A stretch of DNA of 64,000 nt from Nocardia anaemiae NBRC 100462 (GTDB lineage Bacteria > Actinomycetota > Actinomycetes > Mycobacteriales > Mycobacteriaceae). Below the pieces are notes generated by a model. That model did no database searches and had not been told where the DNA came from. It saw only the letters and a program-made list of their open reading frames with translations. Made by a program: the position numbers and the translations under genes. The stretch spans positions 92,003-156,002 of the forward strand of contig NZ_BDAZ01000019.1 of NCBI RefSeq assembly GCF_001612725.1, written 5' to 3'. The number at the start of each line of letters is the position of its first letter. The first letter of the stretch is position 1. This document shows, piece by piece, positions 18,993 to 28,123 of this stretch.

Positions 18993-19028
18993 TTGAACAC
19001 ATGTTTAGTATGTTAAACACGCGTTCAA
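18993..19028. promoter_or_regulatory. 36-bp palindromic operator upstream of TetR-ABC operon
   Basis: Two 15-base arms around a six-base centre (GTATGT) match at 13 of 15 positions. The arms start TTGAACAC and end GCGTTCAA, with GTTTA and TAAAC innermost. This is the size and symmetry expected for a TetR dimer-pair site and lies just upstream of the TetR gene; the nearest plus-strand gene begins 150 bases further on. Confidence 0.8.
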
Positions 19029-19179
19029 TCGCAAGGCAAGAGCTTTACGAAGATGTCGTGTCACGATATTTTTCCCGACTGAATCCACTGGTCAGAACCC
19101 CCGGTGGCGGTCGACGCCAGGAACATCCGATCCGCCCAGGCGCCCCGCCAGGTGTCCGCGAAACGCTACTGTCGGGGGT

Positions 19180-21132
19180 ATGCCTGACACCGAGACCGTC
19201 TCGACATCGGACCACCTCCGCGACGCACTCGACGGGCCATGGCGCGCGGTACGCGCCGAGGCCAGGGTGCAGCTGGCCGGAGATCAGTTCACCGGCGATC
19301 CCACTCTGGATTACCGAGCGGCGCGGGCGCGGGTGCTCGAGCAGATGCGGACGATCGCGTCGATGGGCTACGCGGAGCGTGGTTTCCGACGCGAGAACGG
19401 CGGCACCGGGGAACCGGGGGAGGCGGTGGTCGGTCTGGAGATGCTGGCCTATGCCGACCTGTCGCTATGGGTGAAATCGGGCGTGCAGTGGGGTTTGTTC
19501 GGCGGGGCCGTAGAGAACCTCGGGACCGAGCGGCATCGCGATGTGGTCAAGCGGCTGATATCACTGGATCTGCTCGGCTGTTTCGCGATGACCGAATCCG
19601 GCCACGGCAGCGATGTCGCGAATCTGGAGACCACCGCGACCTACGATCCGCAGACCCAGGAATTCGTCGTGCATTCGCCGACACCGTCGGCGCGCAAGGA
19701 CTACATCGGCGGCGCGGCCGAACATGCCAGGATGGCAGCGGTTTTCGCGCAGTTGATCACCGAGGGGACCAGTCAGGGCGTGCACTGCTTCCTGGTGCCG
19801 ATCCGCGATGAACACGGCGCCGACCTGCCGGGTGTGACCACCTACGACGACGGCCTCAAAGGCGGTCTGCTCGGCGTCGACAACGGCCGCATCGTCTTCG
19901 ATCAGGTCCGTATTCCCCGGGAGAACCTGCTCAACCGGTACGCCGATGTCGCGCCCGACGGTACCTACAGCTCCGATATCGAGAATCCGAGCCGTCGATT
20001 CTTCACCACACTGGGCACTTTGGTGCGCGGGCGGGTCAGCGTCGGGGGTGCGGCCGCGGCGGGTGCGCGGGTCGCATTGAGCATTGCCACGCGATACGCG
20101 CTGAAGCGCCGCCAGTTCTCGGATCCGGACAGCGGCCAGGAGACCTTGCTGCTCGACTACCGCAGCCATCAGCGACGGCTGCTGCCGTTGATCGCCCGCT
20201 CGTACGCGCTCGCGTTCGCGCAGAACGATCTGGTCCGGCGTATGCATCTGGTGCAGACCGGCCAGGATCTCGATCCCGGCGCGCAGCGCGCGCTGGAGAA
20301 GCGGGCCGCCGGACTCAAGGTCGCGCAGACCCGATTCGCCACCCGCGCCATCCAGGAATGTCGCGAAGCCTGCGGCGGCGCAGGCTATCTCACCGAGAAC
20401 CGCCTGGTCACGCTCAAGGCCGATACCGATGTATTCACCACCTTCGAGGGCGACAATGTCGTGCTCACCCAGCTGGTGGCCAAGGAACTGCTCACCGCCT
20501 ACTCCGATGAGATCCGTGATCTGGACGCGCTGGGCTGGGTGCGCTTCGCCGCCACCATGGCCGGTGATGTGGTGCGCAAGCGTTCCGGTGTGCGGCAACT
20601 GATTCAGACGCTGCGCGACCGCAGTGACGACACGGTCGACGACGGCGACCTGTCCCGCCGCTCGGTGCAGCTGCAGCTGTTCGCCGACCGCGAGGACTAT
20701 CTGGTGCGCACCGCCGGATACCGGCTGCGCGCCCGCGCGAAGGACACCACACCGTTCGAGGCGTTCAACAATGCGCAGGACCATATCCTCGCCGCGGGCA
20801 CCGCACACATCGACCGACTGATTCTCGAGGCGTTTATCGAAGGTATTGCCGGAATCGAGGATCCGGCGGCGCGCGAACTCGCCGAGACCGTCTGCGATCT
20901 ATACGTCTACTCGATGCTCGAGGAGAACCAGGCGTGGTTCATCATGCACCGGTTCATGTCGGTCGAACGGGCGAAGGCCGTGCGTCGCGGCGTCAATGAA
21001 CTGGTCGACCGGCTGCGACCGGATGCGCTGACGCTGGTCGAGGGCATGGGGGTGCCCGAGGGCATGCTGCGTGCGGCGCTGCTGGATGATGCGAGTGTCT
21101 TCGATCGGGTCGGCAGCCATACCACGGTGTAG
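19180..21132 (+). CDS. Acyl-CoA oxidase/dehydrogenase family flavoprotein
   Basis: A 650-residue protein, longer than normal acyl-CoA dehydrogenases (about 380-400) and like acyl-CoA oxidases and the large FadE enzymes. The middle domain has CFAMTESGHGSD, and the C-terminal part has GYLTENRL and TTFEGDNVVLTQLVAKEL, a hallmark of the ACOX-like group; an extra helical domain makes up residues 450-650. It oxidises an acyl-CoA to the 2-enoyl-CoA, with oxygen or an electron-transfer protein as acceptor. ATG 19180 follows a GGGGG run. It stands alone, five bases before the convergent PAP2 gene. Confidence 0.9.
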   Translation: MPDTETVSTSDHLRDALDGPWRAVRAEARVQLAGDQFTGDPTLDYRAARARVLEQMRTIASMGYAERGFRRENGGTGEPGEAVVGLEMLAYADLSLWVKSGVQWGLFGGAVENLGTERHRDVVKRLISLDLLGCFAMTESGHGSDVANLETTATYDPQTQEFVVHSPTPSARKDYIGGAAEHARMAAVFAQLITEGTSQGVHCFLVPIRDEHGADLPGVTTYDDGLKGGLLGVDNGRIVFDQVRIPRENLLNRYADVAPDGTYSSDIENPSRRFFTTLGTLVRGRVSVGGAAAAGARVALSIATRYALKRRQFSDPDSGQETLLLDYRSHQRRLLPLIARSYALAFAQNDLVRRMHLVQTGQDLDPGAQRALEKRAAGLKVAQTRFATRAIQECREACGGAGYLTENRLVTLKADTDVFTTFEGDNVVLTQLVAKELLTAYSDEIRDLDALGWVRFAATMAGDVVRKRSGVRQLIQTLRDRSDDTVDDGDLSRRSVQLQLFADREDYLVRTAGYRLRARAKDTTPFEAFNNAQDHILAAGTAHIDRLILEAFIEGIAGIEDPAARELAETVCDLYVYSMLEENQAWFIMHRFMSVERAKAVRRGVNELVDRLRPDALTLVEGMGVPEGMLRAALLDDASVFDRVGSHTTV

Positions 21133-21137
21133 CGGAT

Positions 21138-21770
21138 CTAGCGGTCGACACGCGTCTGTTCCGCGAGAAATCGCGCGGCGAGCTTCCAGCACACGACGAC
21201 GAGCGCGATCGCCACCGCCGCTCCGCCGAGAATGTCGGTCGGCAGGTGATAGCCGAGGCCGATCATGCCGACCGCTGCGCAGACCAGTGCGACGGTGGCG
21301 ATCACGATGGTGACGACACGCGCCCGCGTCGATTCGGCCAGCACGACGAACGCGGTGGCGATCGCGACCAGATGCACGGTGTGCCCACTCGGATACGCGA
21401 GATAGTCGTGCAGCGGTCGATCCCATAGCGGTTTGAGCACCCAGCTGTTGAGCCCGACCACGACCTCGGGAATCACCACCATCGCCACGGCCCGCCGCCA
21501 CTGCCCCCGATGGCCGAACCAGGCGGCGGCCGCGAGCAATAGCGGGATCAGGATGTAGCCGTTGCTCGGAATCACCAGCGCCTGGTAGCCGCCGGGATGG
21601 TCGTCCAGCGCCGAGTGGATCGGCTGGGCGAGCGCGCGATCCAGATCGGTGGCAGCGCCGTCGCCGGGGAAGGTCAGCGGCAGCGTGATCGCGACAGCGA
21701 GGCCGACGAGCACCGCGCACAGCGCGACGAGGTTCGCCCGCACCCGGGCGAGCCACCCCTCCTGTTTCAT
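21138..21770 (-). CDS. PAP2 family membrane phosphatase
   Basis: About 210 residues with five to six membrane helices and the three PAP2 motifs: KPLWDRP, YPSGHT and GYHLPTDILGG, carrying the catalytic Arg, His and His/Asp. Substrates in this family are phosphatidic acid, polyprenyl or sugar-lipid phosphates. The ATG at 21770 (MKQEGWLAR) is preferred to one at 21794 because the extra eight residues do not fit the family. It ends five bases from the convergent acyl-CoA oxidase-like gene. Confidence 0.88.
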   Translation of the reverse strand: MKQEGWLARVRANLVALCAVLVGLAVAITLPLTFPGDGAATDLDRALAQPIHSALDDHPGGYQALVIPSNGYILIPLLLAAAAWFGHRGQWRRAVAMVVIPEVVVGLNSWVLKPLWDRPLHDYLAYPSGHTVHLVAIATAFVVLAESTRARVVTIVIATVALVCAAVGMIGLGYHLPTDILGGAAVAIALVVVCWKLAARFLAEQTRVDR

Positions 21771-21837
21771 GATCACCGCTCGACGATAGGGCACCCGCGA
21801 ACAGACACCACCGGTCGCGGGCAGCCGACGCGTGCCG

Positions 21838-22740
21838 TCACCCCGGCCCGTAGGTCAATACCGCGGTGACCACGAACCAGATCACCCACGCGAAGGCGAT
21901 GAGCATGCCCGCCGCCAGGGTGATCCGCATGAATGCCCGGCCGAGATCCATATCGCCGGGCTGCCGCGGATACAGCTTCCACGGGCTGTACCAGGGCGCC
22001 TCGATGACCATGGCCGGTGCGTTGGCATCCTTTTCGGCCTGCGCCAACTCCTCGGCATAGGCCTCCGCCTGCGCCTGGTTCGGGCCGCCGTGCCACAGCG
22101 TGATATCGATCGGGCCGAGGAACCCCTCCTGGATCAGCTCCTGCGGGGCGGGCAGATAGGGCAGTATGCCCAGGCTGCGGAAGGCCACCGCGACATCGTT
22201 GGCCGTCCATAGATGGATATTCTTCTCCGATTCGGCCAGCGTCTCGAAATAGTGCCGCAATCGTTCCGGATCGCTGCCGAGGATCACATCGAAACTCGGA
22301 TCGCTCCATTCCTGTTTGACCGACAGCTCGGCGCCGCGCAGCGGCACGATCAACGCGACACCGTGCACCGCGCGCTGACCGAGACCGCGTGCGGCCAGCC
22401 AATTCTGCAGTGCGAGTGTATGTTCGCGCGACTTGTCCAGCGGGGTGCGGCGGTCGCGGCCCTCCGTGGCGACCGGCTCGCCGGAGATCGTCCACGGACC
22501 GCTGAGCGGCACCTCCAGCACGCCGTCCTGCCGCGCTACCAGTGCCTCGGCCTCGATCACCACGCAACTGGTCGGGGTCCAGACCACGGCGTCGAACTGA
22601 TGCAGCCGATCGTTGTGGAACAGACTGCAATTCACCGTGGCGACGCCGTGCGGGCTGACCGGATCCTTCCAGGTGCGCAGCCAGTCGATCAGCGCCCGCT
22701 CGGCATTGGTGCCTGCCGGGTTCTGTACTCGCACGAGCAT
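21838..22740 (-). CDS. NERD-domain protein with C-terminal membrane helix
   Basis: 300 residues. The N-terminal 120 residues fit a nuclease-related (NERD) domain: AERALIDWLRTW, then QFDAVVWTPTSCVVIEAEA, the usual core Asp and Glu. The middle is helical and the C-terminus has one hydrophobic helix (ITLAAGMLIAFAWVIWFVV). NERD proteins are thought to act on DNA, but the activity is rarely proven. The expected lysine of the ExK motif is replaced by alanine in IEAEA, so nuclease activity is uncertain. Confidence 0.7.
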   Translation of the reverse strand: MLVRVQNPAGTNAERALIDWLRTWKDPVSPHGVATVNCSLFHNDRLHQFDAVVWTPTSCVVIEAEALVARQDGVLEVPLSGPWTISGEPVATEGRDRRTPLDKSREHTLALQNWLAARGLGQRAVHGVALIVPLRGAELSVKQEWSDPSFDVILGSDPERLRHYFETLAESEKNIHLWTANDVAVAFRSLGILPYLPAPQELIQEGFLGPIDITLWHGGPNQAQAEAYAEELAQAEKDANAPAMVIEAPWYSPWKLYPRQPGDMDLGRAFMRITLAAGMLIAFAWVIWFVVTAVLTYGPG

Positions 22741-22830
22741 TCGCGACCGCCCTTCACGTCATCACTCGATGGTGGCAAGGATACGGACAACACGGCCCGC
22801 TTCGCCGCGCCTATGACCAGACGCGGCGTG

Positions 22831-24222
22831 TCACTGCGGTTGTTCGGCGTCGATCTTTCCAGCCCGCACCGCATCGACCAATTCGGCGTGGTCGGCCTCG
22901 GTTCGATCGGCATAGCGAACGGCGAAGCGTGCGATGGCATCCTCGAACGCCTCGTCACCGTCGAAATACCCGGCGAGCAGGCGCGGATCGAGGGAACGCG
23001 AATGTGCCCTGGCCAGCAGCGCACCGGCCAGCCTGCCGTAATCGTCGAGATCGTCCGAAGACAGCTCCGCCGGATCGATACTGCCCTTCATATTGCGGAA
23101 CTGGCGCACCGTGAACGGCAGTTCGTCGGTCGGCAAGCGCAGTGTGGTCCAGCCGAGCAGAATATCGGTCTCGGATTGAACCAGTCTGGCGCCCTGCACG
23201 ATTCGCTCACCCTCATGCGCTGGCGGCGGTGCGGGCAGGAATGGCGCAAGGGCCGAAGGGTTTGCCTGTTTCAGCTGCAGCACCAGCGCCTCGCCATCAT
23301 TGCCGTGCAGCAGCGCCACATAGCTGTGCAGTCCTACGCTTCCGGTGCCGACAATGCGGAAGGCGGTGTCGGACACCGCAAATCGGGCCAGCAGATTGCG
23401 TCGGGACTCGCGCAGGGTTTCGCCGTAGCGCTCCAACCCATCGATGATCTCCTCGGCGACCTCTGGGTCGACCGGCGTGAGAATCGGTGGGTCACTGACG
23501 AATCGGTGCCTGCTGATTCCGGTCTCGTGGTCCTCGAGATGTTCGGTCCACTTTTCGACCACCTTGGCGCTGGTGTTCTTGCGCGCCTTCTTCGCGGCCT
23601 TCTTGAAGTCGTCGAGCAGATCATCGGCCCTGGCCCTGCTGATGATCGATTCGTCAGGCAGCGCGCTCCACGATTCCATGAACGGTTGCTCGGCCAGATG
23701 ATCGATGGCGAGGCGGTAGGACCGGGCCGCATCCCGCGCGGCTCGCAGGCAATCGTCCTCTGCCGCACCGCCTTCGCGGCCCGCCAGCACCAGACTGGCC
23801 GCAAGGCGCTCCAGATCCCACTCCCACGGGCCGACGATCGTTTCGTCGAAATCATTGATGTCCATGACGATTTCGCCGCGCGGCGTGCCGTACAGACCGA
23901 AATTCGCGGCGTGCGCGTCACCGCAGATCTGCGCGGGCACCCCGGTGTCCGGACTGCCCGCGAGATCGGCGGCCATCAGCCCGGCCGCACCGCGATAGAA
24001 GGTGAACGGCGAGGCGAGCATCCGACCGATCCGCAGCGGTATCAGATGCGGCAACCGACCGGCATTGCTCGCGGCAATGAAGTCGAGCACCTCCGGTCGC
24101 GTCGACCAGGTCACCGCTCGATCCCGGGCACTGACCGGAACCCGCTGACGCAGCGCCCGCCCGCGGGCGCGGACGTCCTCGGCAGGAACATACGAGCGTA
24201 GATCGATACCACTGTCCAACAC
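22831..24222 (-). CDS. DUF2252 family protein
   Basis: A 463-residue protein of the DUF2252 family, which has a protein-kinase/aminoglycoside phosphotransferase-like fold. Recognisable features are FYRGAAGLMAADLA, the catalytic-loop-like ICGDAHAANFGLYGT and the metal-binding-like MDINDFDET. No substrate is known for these proteins. The start is a GTG at 24222 directly followed by an in-frame TTG. The long hairpin repeat at 24235-24379 ends just upstream of the start, so it may influence expression of this gene. Confidence 0.85.
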   Translation of the reverse strand: MLDSGIDLRSYVPAEDVRARGRALRQRVPVSARDRAVTWSTRPEVLDFIAASNAGRLPHLIPLRIGRMLASPFTFYRGAAGLMAADLAGSPDTGVPAQICGDAHAANFGLYGTPRGEIVMDINDFDETIVGPWEWDLERLAASLVLAGREGGAAEDDCLRAARDAARSYRLAIDHLAEQPFMESWSALPDESIISRARADDLLDDFKKAAKKARKNTSAKVVEKWTEHLEDHETGISRHRFVSDPPILTPVDPEVAEEIIDGLERYGETLRESRRNLLARFAVSDTAFRIVGTGSVGLHSYVALLHGNDGEALVLQLKQANPSALAPFLPAPPPAHEGERIVQGARLVQSETDILLGWTTLRLPTDELPFTVRQFRNMKGSIDPAELSSDDLDDYGRLAGALLARAHSRSLDPRLLAGYFDGDEAFEDAIARFAVRYADRTEADHAELVDAVRAGKIDAEQPQ

Positions 24223-24234
24223 TGTGTTTATTTT

Positions 24235-24379
24235 GCAGCGCCTGCGGCGCTGCGTGTTCGCGGCCCCCTATGTCTCGCGTCCGAGCCGTCGAGACTCGCG
24301 CCTGCGGCGCATGCGCTTCGACGGCTCGGACGCGAGACGGGCCGCGAACTCCTCGCTCGTAAGATTCGCTCCGTGGTGG
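24235..24379. repeat. 145-bp dispersed hairpin element, copy 1
   Basis: Begins with an 8-bp palindrome (GCAGCGCC/GGCGCTGC, 24235-24253). Then come nested arms: GTTCGCGGCCC at 24256-24266 with its complement at 24339-24349, and inside these a perfect 21-bp inverted repeat (24272-24292 with 24318-24338) around a 25-base loop. It ends with a conserved tail CGTAAGATTCGCTCCGTGG. It sits after the stop of the ChoD-like gene and before the start of the DUF2252 gene, both leftward. A second full copy is at 61041-61185. Confidence 0.9.
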
Positions 24380-24421
24380 TCGCGGAGGCGGGTATCGGTG
24401 CTTCTGATGTATCCGGATCGG

Positions 24422-26116
24422 TCAGGTAGCTGGCACTGCGGGATCGACCGGTGTGATCGGCAGTCGCAGCGCACCCGGGGCGGAGGCGGGCACCGTTGGA
24501 TGCTTCGGCGCGACGGGGGAGATCCGCTGATACACCGAACCCAGTTCCGGGCGCGGATCGGCCTCGTCCTTATTGGGCCAGAAGGCCATCGCGCGCTCGG
24601 CCTGTGCGGTGATCGTCAGCGACGGATTGACACCGAGGTTCGCGGTCACCGCCGAACCGTCCGCGACATGCAAGCCAGGATGTCCGAATACCCGCTGGTA
24701 CGGATCGACCACACCGGCCTGTGGATCCTCGCCGATCACACAACCGCCGATGTAATGCGCGGTGGCCGGGATATTCAGCACATCCATGATCAGGCCGTGC
24801 GTATCGCCGTTCACCTTGGCGCCGAACCGGCGGCCGATATCGTGCGCCAGCGGAATCCAGGTCGGATTCGGTTCGCCGGTGCCCTGTTTGGTTTTCAACT
24901 GCCCGCGCTTGCGGTAGGAGGTCAGCGAATTGTCCAGCGACTGCATCACCAGCAGGATCACCGACTTCTCCGAGGCATGGCGAGCATTGAGGCTGCGCAG
25001 GAATACCAACGGGTGCAAAACGATTGCCAGCAGGAAGCGCAGGAATCGGAACGCGCCGCCGTCCACGATCGGCACCGACATCGGGAACAGCGCATTCTGG
25101 CCTTTCCCGTAGTGGCAGACCTCGATGTGGGTATCGGCCTCGGGATGGATCGAGGACGTGATCGCGATGCCCTCGGCAAAATCGCGGCGCGAGCGGCTGA
25201 CCACATTGAGGATCGCCTCGGAATTACTGCGGGTCAATTCACCGAGGCGCGGAGACAGATTCGGCAGTATCGCCTCGTCGCGCATCTTGTGCAGCAACTT
25301 CTGCGTGCCGAGCGCCGCACCGGCGAATACCACCTGTTCGGCGGTGAAGGTATTGCGCTGCTTGCGGATCCAGCGATCCGAACGCTCGGTGTCGACCGCA
25401 TAGCCGCCGCCGGACAGCGGCCGAACCGCGGTCGCGGTGGTCAGCGGATGTACCTCGGCTCCGGCCTTTTCGGCCAGATACAGGTAATTCGTCGTGGTGG
25501 TGTTCTTGGCATTGTTCGGGCAGCCGGTGAAACATTGCGCGCAATGCACGCAGCCGCGCCGGTGCGGACCCGCGCCGCCGAAGTACGGATCCTCGACCTC
25601 GGCGCCCGGATCGGCCTCGTTGAAGAAGACGCCCACATTGGTCGGGTGGAAGGTATTGCCTACGCCGAGATCGTCGGCGATCTCCTTGATCACCTCGTCG
25701 GCAGGCGTCATCCGCGGATTCGGGGCCACGCCGAGCATCCGCTGCGCCTGGTCGTAATACGGCGCCAGTTCGGCCTTCCAGTCGGTGATATGGGCCCACT
25801 GCTTATCGGTGTAGAAGTTCGGCAGTGGCTCGTAGAGGGTATTGCCGTAGATCAGCGAACCACCGCCGACACCCGCACCGGAGAAGACCGCGCATTTACC
25901 GAGCACACTGATCCGCTGCGGTCCGGTCAAGCCGAGTCGCGGAGCCCAGATCGATTTGCGCACATTCCAATTCGTCTTCGGAATATCCTCGGCGGGCCAG
26001 CGCCGCCCGGCCTCGAGCACCCCGACCCGGTAGCCCTTCTCGGTCAAGCGCAGCGCACTGACGCTGCCGCCGAATCCGGAGCCGATCACTACCACGTCGT
26101 AGTCGAATGCTGGCAT
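24422..26116 (-). CDS. choD: GMC-type cholesterol oxidase-like oxidoreductase (ChoD-like)
   Basis: A 564-residue FAD enzyme closely matching the layout of M. tuberculosis ChoD. The FAD motif is VVVIGSGFGGSVSALRLTEK near residue 6; GAGVGGGSLIYGNTLY, a cysteine-rich HRRGCVHCAQCFTGC segment, and the C-terminal GMC motif NLGVNPSLTITAQAERA follow. It should oxidise a 3-hydroxysterol or a related lipid alcohol, but relatives may not act on cholesterol in vivo. ATG 26116 is preceded by GGGAA; the frame extends to 26164 without coding signs. No signal peptide is seen. Confidence 0.88.
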   Translation of the reverse strand: MPAFDYDVVVIGSGFGGSVSALRLTEKGYRVGVLEAGRRWPAEDIPKTNWNVRKSIWAPRLGLTGPQRISVLGKCAVFSGAGVGGGSLIYGNTLYEPLPNFYTDKQWAHITDWKAELAPYYDQAQRMLGVAPNPRMTPADEVIKEIADDLGVGNTFHPTNVGVFFNEADPGAEVEDPYFGGAGPHRRGCVHCAQCFTGCPNNAKNTTTTNYLYLAEKAGAEVHPLTTATAVRPLSGGGYAVDTERSDRWIRKQRNTFTAEQVVFAGAALGTQKLLHKMRDEAILPNLSPRLGELTRSNSEAILNVVSRSRRDFAEGIAITSSIHPEADTHIEVCHYGKGQNALFPMSVPIVDGGAFRFLRFLLAIVLHPLVFLRSLNARHASEKSVILLVMQSLDNSLTSYRKRGQLKTKQGTGEPNPTWIPLAHDIGRRFGAKVNGDTHGLIMDVLNIPATAHYIGGCVIGEDPQAGVVDPYQRVFGHPGLHVADGSAVTANLGVNPSLTITAQAERAMAFWPNKDEADPRPELGSVYQRISPVAPKHPTVPASAPGALRLPITPVDPAVPAT

Positions 26117-26134
26117 GGTTTCCCTCTCTGAACC

Positions 26135-26164
26135 GTGCGACAACCATGTGAGATGGTTTCGCAC
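26135..26164. promoter_or_regulatory. Dyad upstream of the ChoD-like gene
   Basis: AACCAT (26142-26147) and ATGGTT (26153-26158) form an inverted repeat with a five-base centre, extended by GTGCG (26135-26139) and CGCAC (26160-26164) with a one-base offset. It lies just upstream of the ChoD-like start at 26116 and may be an operator or a 5' leader hairpin. Confidence 0.45.
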
Positions 26165-26277
26165 TCATTCTGTCATCCCGGTCGGTGCGGCGTATCACAC
26201 AGCAGGTCGGTACCCGAGAGTGTGCGCGACGGCGTGCCCGGATGGCGTAAACCGGGTCGGTGCGGTATGCACGGGCT

Positions 26278-26955
26278 GTGACAACCGAATCGGGGCAAAC
26301 GGAACCGGGCGAGCGCGCCGGCTCCGGCGCGGACAACCCGGGAAATGCGGGCGATCCGGCCGCGGGCGGCGTCTTCGCCGACCGCATCTTCACCGTCCCC
26401 AACATCCTGAGCGTGTTGCGACTGGCCGGTGTGCCGCTGTTTCTGTGGTTGCTGCTGGTGGTGCGCGCCGACGGCTGGGCATTCGCCCTGCTGGTGCTCA
26501 GCGGCGTCACCGACTTCCTGGACGGGAAGCTGGCCCGCCTGCTCGACCAGTCGTCGCGACTGGGCGCACTGCTCGACCCGTTCGTGGATCGGCTGTACCT
26601 GGTGACCACCCTGGCCGCATTCGTGATCCGCGGTTTGCTGCCCTGGTGGGTCGCAGTGATCCTGATCGCCCGTGACGCCGTCCTCGCCTTGACTCTTTCG
26701 GTGTACAAACGCCGTGACCTGGACCCACCCGAGGTCATCTACCTGGGTAAAGCCGCCACCTTCAGTTTGATGTCGGCGCTGCCGTGGTTGCTGGCCGGTC
26801 AGATGGATTGGGCGCTGGCAGGTTTCGGCCGCGCCTTCGGTGGGGCATTCCTGGTCTGGGGCACGGCGGTGTATGTGTGGACCGGCGTGCTCTACATCTG
26901 GAAGGCTTTCGCCGTCGCGCGAGCGATACCGGCTGTGCCACACCGTGGTGAGTAG
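26278..26955 (+). CDS. pgsA2: CDP-alcohol phosphatidyltransferase (PgsA2-like)
   Basis: 225 residues with five to six membrane helices. The family signature DGxxAR-x8-GxxxDxxxD is complete: DFLDGKLARLLDQSSRLG followed by ALLDPFVDR. It joins a CDP-diacylglycerol to an alcohol; the polar head group (glycerol phosphate or other) cannot be set from sequence. In M. tuberculosis the equivalent Rv1822 lies a few genes before gcvH, as here. GTG 26278 is chosen; an ATG at 26260 would add six residues. A disordered, acidic N-terminal 40 residues precede the first helix. Confidence 0.88.
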   Translation: MTTESGQTEPGERAGSGADNPGNAGDPAAGGVFADRIFTVPNILSVLRLAGVPLFLWLLLVVRADGWAFALLVLSGVTDFLDGKLARLLDQSSRLGALLDPFVDRLYLVTTLAAFVIRGLLPWWVAVILIARDAVLALTLSVYKRRDLDPPEVIYLGKAATFSLMSALPWLLAGQMDWALAGFGRAFGGAFLVWGTAVYVWTGVLYIWKAFAVARAIPAVPHRGE

Positions 26956-26995
26956 CGATTAGAGTTGCGTCGAGTCGACGACGAAAGGACGGCCT

Positions 26996-27394
26996 GTGAC
27001 CCAGACCCCCGAGGATCTGCGCTACACCGAGGAGCACGAATGGGTGCGGCGGATCGGGCCGACCCGGGTTCGGGTGGGCATCACCGACTACGCCCAGTCT
27101 CAACTCGGTGACGTTGTGTTCGTGCAGTTGCCCGAAGTCGACAAAGAGGTGGCCGCCGCGGACAGCATCGCCGAGGTGGAGTCGACCAAGAGTGTGTCCG
27201 ATATCTACGCCCCGCTCGCCGCGAAAGTCGTTGCGGTGAACGATGTTCTGGACTCGGCGCCGGAAACGCTGAACACCGATCCCTACGGCGATGGGTGGAT
27301 CTTCGAGCTCGAATTGAGCGACGAGACGAGCGTGGATGCCGCGCTCGGTGAACTGCTGGATGCCGCCGGTTATCAAGGAGTTATCGGGGGCTGA
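26996..27394 (+). CDS. gcvH: Glycine cleavage system H protein
   Basis: 132 residues. The lipoyl attachment lysine is Lys65 in AEVESTKSVSDIYAP, and the N-terminus (YTEEHEWVRR) and GDVVFVQLPEVD are standard. The lipoyl arm shuttles the methylamine group from GcvP to the T protein. The GTG start has AAAGGA upstream. It leads into garA and two regulators, while gcvP lies 3.4 kb further on, the same split arrangement as in mycobacteria. Confidence 0.97.
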   Translation: MTQTPEDLRYTEEHEWVRRIGPTRVRVGITDYAQSQLGDVVFVQLPEVDKEVAAADSIAEVESTKSVSDIYAPLAAKVVAVNDVLDSAPETLNTDPYGDGWIFELELSDETSVDAALGELLDAAGYQGVIGG

Positions 27395-27564
27395 CCCAGC
27401 CTTCCCAGTTCTACCTGCACGGGTACGCCCTAGCAGGGTACGGTCAATGCCAACAGATGTGCCGGTGCTTGGCAGCCGGTGTTCTAGCGCCAGGATCCCC
27501 AGGTCGTGGCGGTGAAGGCAGCACCTGCTTGCATGGATAATCAGGTTCGAGGAGGAGAGAAACG

Positions 27565-28050
27565 GTGAGCGAGAACAAAGACCCGGGTTACGGGGAGACC
27601 GCGGCCGAGACGACGTCGGTCTTCCGCGCGGATTTCCTGAACGAGGTCGACGCGTCGCGCTCCGCTGAGGCGACCGGCGAACAGCCGGTCCAAGGGGTCG
27701 AGGGTCTGCCGGTTGGTGCTGCCCTCTTGGTCGTGAAGCGAGGCCCGAATGCGGGCTCGCGGTTCCTGCTCGATCAGCCGACCACGTCGGCGGGCCGCCA
27801 TCCCGACAGTGACATCTTTCTCGATGATGTCACCGTCAGCCGTCGGCATGCCGAATTCCGGCAGGACGACGATTCCTTCCAGGTGGTCGACGTGGGCAGC
27901 CTCAACGGCACCTATGTCAACCGGGAGCCGGTGGACTCTTCGGAGTTGCAGAACGGTGACGAGGTACAGATCGGCAAGTTCCGCCTCGTGTTCCTCACCG
28001 GTCCGCGGGTCGAGTCGAGCGATTCGTCGGCAGGTGCGGGCAGCCTGTGA
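27565..28050 (+). CDS. garA: FHA-domain regulator GarA
   Basis: 161 residues. The N-terminal ETTSVFRADFL holds the paired threonines (Thr16, Thr17) that PknB/PknG phosphorylate in mycobacterial GarA, and the C-terminal FHA domain (about 60-140) has the phospho-binding GRHPDSDIFL, SRRHAEF and NGTYVN elements. In the established model unphosphorylated GarA binds and controls 2-oxoglutarate dehydrogenase and glutamate enzymes, and phosphorylation makes it fold on its own FHA domain. The conserved motif says the same switch operates here. Start GTG 27565 after GAGGAG. Confidence 0.96.
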   Translation: MSENKDPGYGETAAETTSVFRADFLNEVDASRSAEATGEQPVQGVEGLPVGAALLVVKRGPNAGSRFLLDQPTTSAGRHPDSDIFLDDVTVSRRHAEFRQDDDSFQVVDVGSLNGTYVNREPVDSSELQNGDEVQIGKFRLVFLTGPRVESSDSSAGAGSL

Positions 28051-28123
28051 CATCAACGGCACGGATTTCGCGTGTCGGGACTGTTGACAGGGAAGAACGC
28101 TGTGTCATGAAAGACTCGGTGCT

